Assembly (NCBI GenBank): GCA_031761405.1
Contig: JASEVX010000011.1
Span: 64,583,217-64,647,216 of the forward strand
Source: Serripes groenlandicus
Lineage: Eukaryota; Mollusca; Bivalvia; Cardiida; Cardiidae
Direction: 5' to 3'
Length of the DNA: 64,000 nucleotides
This document shows, in pieces, positions 50,501 to 53,500 of the stretch. Numbering within the stretch: position 1 is the first letter of the stretch; each line of letters starts with the position of its first letter. A program made the position numbers and the translations under genes. The notes beneath the pieces are model-generated. The model worked only from the letters and a program-made list of their open reading frames with translations, did not search any database and had not been told where the DNA came from.

Positions 50501-53500
50501 AGATTCATTGTATATGGAGAAGGGTTAAATCTACGCGGTCTAAAGCCATTCCAGTTCCCAAAATGCAGCTGCGGCGATAGACATCTGGGTAATGTATCGA
50601 GACCAGATCAGCCTGCGCTGTCCGCGCAGACTGATCCGGCCGACACATTCCGTCTTAGGGGGATAGATGTATAGAGTAGTTATTCCTGAAACAGAAAATC
50701 CACAGGAGGCGAAAAGTGTCTATCCGGGGAGGCCTGTGTGGCATGCTTAGGCTGATCCGGGTCGATACTTTAAGCAGAGTCCACACTGTTGATTTTCTCA
50801 CGAGACGGCCTACATATTGATTATTGCAAAGCTACGCCCCTGAATTATGATTTATTTCATGCTATATATTTCAGATTCATTTTTTTCTTTTTAACCCTTT
50901 CCCAAATATAGACACATTTTGACACCTCTGCAGCAGACGACTTTTGTAAAAAAAAAACATTGTGATAAAAGAAGACATTGTTCATACTAAGCAATTCTCC
51001 TTTGCCACAATGCTTTTAACACTTTCCAATAATAAATACATCAGATAAAAAGAAAATCACTATAATTGCTGATATGATTTCATAGTCAGGGGCATAGCTT
51101 GGCAATAATCAATATGTAGGCCATCTCGTGAGAAAAATCAACATTGTGGACTCTGCGTAAAGTATCGAACCGGATCAGCCTAAGCATGCCACACAGGCGT
51201 ACCCCCGGATAGACACTTTTCGCCTCCTGTGGATTTTCTGTTTCAGTAATCACTACTCTATTTATCCCCCCTTTAGACGGAATGTGTCGGCCGGATAAGT
51301 CTGCGCGGACAGCGCAGGCTGATCTGGTCGATACATTACGCAGATGTGTACCGCTGCAGCTGCATTTTCGGACATGTTTATAAAAAATGTGTAGGCACGT
51401 GCCTACAGTGCCTAAAGGGAGCTACGGCCCTGATAGTCGTCTACTGCATATTAGTTGTATACGGCAAAGCGCTTAGCTTCATTCAAATCCAGGAAGCACA
51501 CATCGAGCGTGATAAAATATAAGCTAAAAGCTTGTTTTTTTAATCGATGTAAAAATGAATAAATTTAATCCATTTCAGATCGAGTATTACTGGAATAACG
51601 TAGGCTGTAACCCGATGCGGCGTAGCGATTGTCCCCAAGGCCTCATCAGTAACCGCAACGTGTGGGGTCAAGTGAGCGAGGTCATGTTGATTGACCTTAT
51701 ACTGAATTCGGAATACTTCTTCCGGGTGTTTGTGTTCAATTCGGCAGGGACTGGGCCGAAAGGAGAATGGCGGCGCGGGGAAACGGCTACATATGGTACG
51801 TAGTTTATCATTAGACATGTTGTTATAGCTTCATGTCTTTTATTACGCTTTTATGAAATTTTGATTGCAGTAAGAAACTCGTTTGTTTAAACATATTGAT
51901 TCATTCAGTTTAGCAATATATACAAGTTTATGTAGACAGTGTTACAGAGAGGTAGATGAATGGATTATAAAACAAGCAACGTATGCTGATATTAATTCTT
52001 CTCCTTGCATTTACATATAGACATTTGCCAAAAAGAATTAGTGTAATGGGTTTGGTAATCATCGCTTGAACTGAAAGTTCTAAACGTTGAAAATCTGGTA
52101 TATTATCCTATATTGTTTGTTGTCACTCAGTCTCCCACACAGCTAAAACGGAAACATATTCCTCACTACAGTTACATGTAGATTCAGTGTCAAATATCTG
52201 ACTGTTATAGTTCTGAACACGCTTGAACTCAACAATACTGTTTTCAAATGACATATAACTCGATCATTTCTTTGTTTTGGGGAGAATGGTGAACGGCTTT
52301 TCTTTACACTTATTCATATGTCTACGTAAAAACAACAGTTCATTCTTTATGGATGTTTTTTTGTATTTATGTACCATTCCATCAAATGATATACTTACCT
52401 TAAAGATATAAAACAAAATCGAATTCATTTAAAGTTATTGGTACCAAATAAATTTTCTTTCAAGAGAAACAAATATTTTGGCTTTTTCATCTTCTTGATA
52501 CCCGAAACTTAATAATGTTTTTTCATATGTATAAACCAGCTATATATATATAAGCGATGACAACGGTTACCGATATTACTAACCGGTTACTCGTATAATT
52601 TTGTAACCGGTTACTCGGTTAACCGTATACATTAATAGACAATACATATTCACTTGCTTCCGGGTTTTGTTATTGTTCTTTTAACTCGCATTTCCTGGTC
52701 ATGTATAAATCAGACTAGAACGTTGTTATCGCAACGTTTTCATTCGTGAAATTCATAGTTAAGAAAAGATATTGACGTCTACTTTTTGACACATTCCAAT
52801 CGTCTGCTGCGATGGCGGGGTCTCGGCGAGAGATTTATAGTGATCTTACATGTTCAGTGCCGTTTAACTATAATCATTTCTCGTCATTGTGAAGGCAGTT
52901 GATACACACAGTGTATGTAATAAGAGTCGTTTGCTTTCTGAAATATACCCAAAATGTCAACAAAATACGTCTGTTGCAATGGTGGGGTCTCAATTCGGTT
53001 TTATCAGAGAGATATTTATTGTTGTCATACATTCTGCGCCATTGAACTATCAGCGTTCCGTCACGGTGACGTCACTGGCTACGCACACCCTATGAGATAT
53101 AGTCGTCTGCTTTTTGACAACATTCTAAACTGTCCAAAAAGTCGTCTGCTGCGATTGCAGGATCTATATGCGTCTTTACTATATATTTATTTATTGTTGT
53201 CTTATATTGTCAGCGCCATTGAACTACCCTCGTTTCGTCACGGTGACGTCAGTGGATAGACACAGCATACGTGTTAAGTGGAGACAGGTTATGACTACTA
53301 ATAATGAGGAAATTATCACCGGATATAAGGTACTGTACCCTCTCCAATTTGTACTGTAACCTCTCCAGTTTGTACTGTACCCTCTCCAATTTGTACTGTA
53401 CCCTCTCCAATTTGTACTCATAATTTGACTCATATGCACAGCAGACTTTCATAAACATTGTGGCAAAAGAAGAAATTATTTATGATTTCTATTTTTACCT

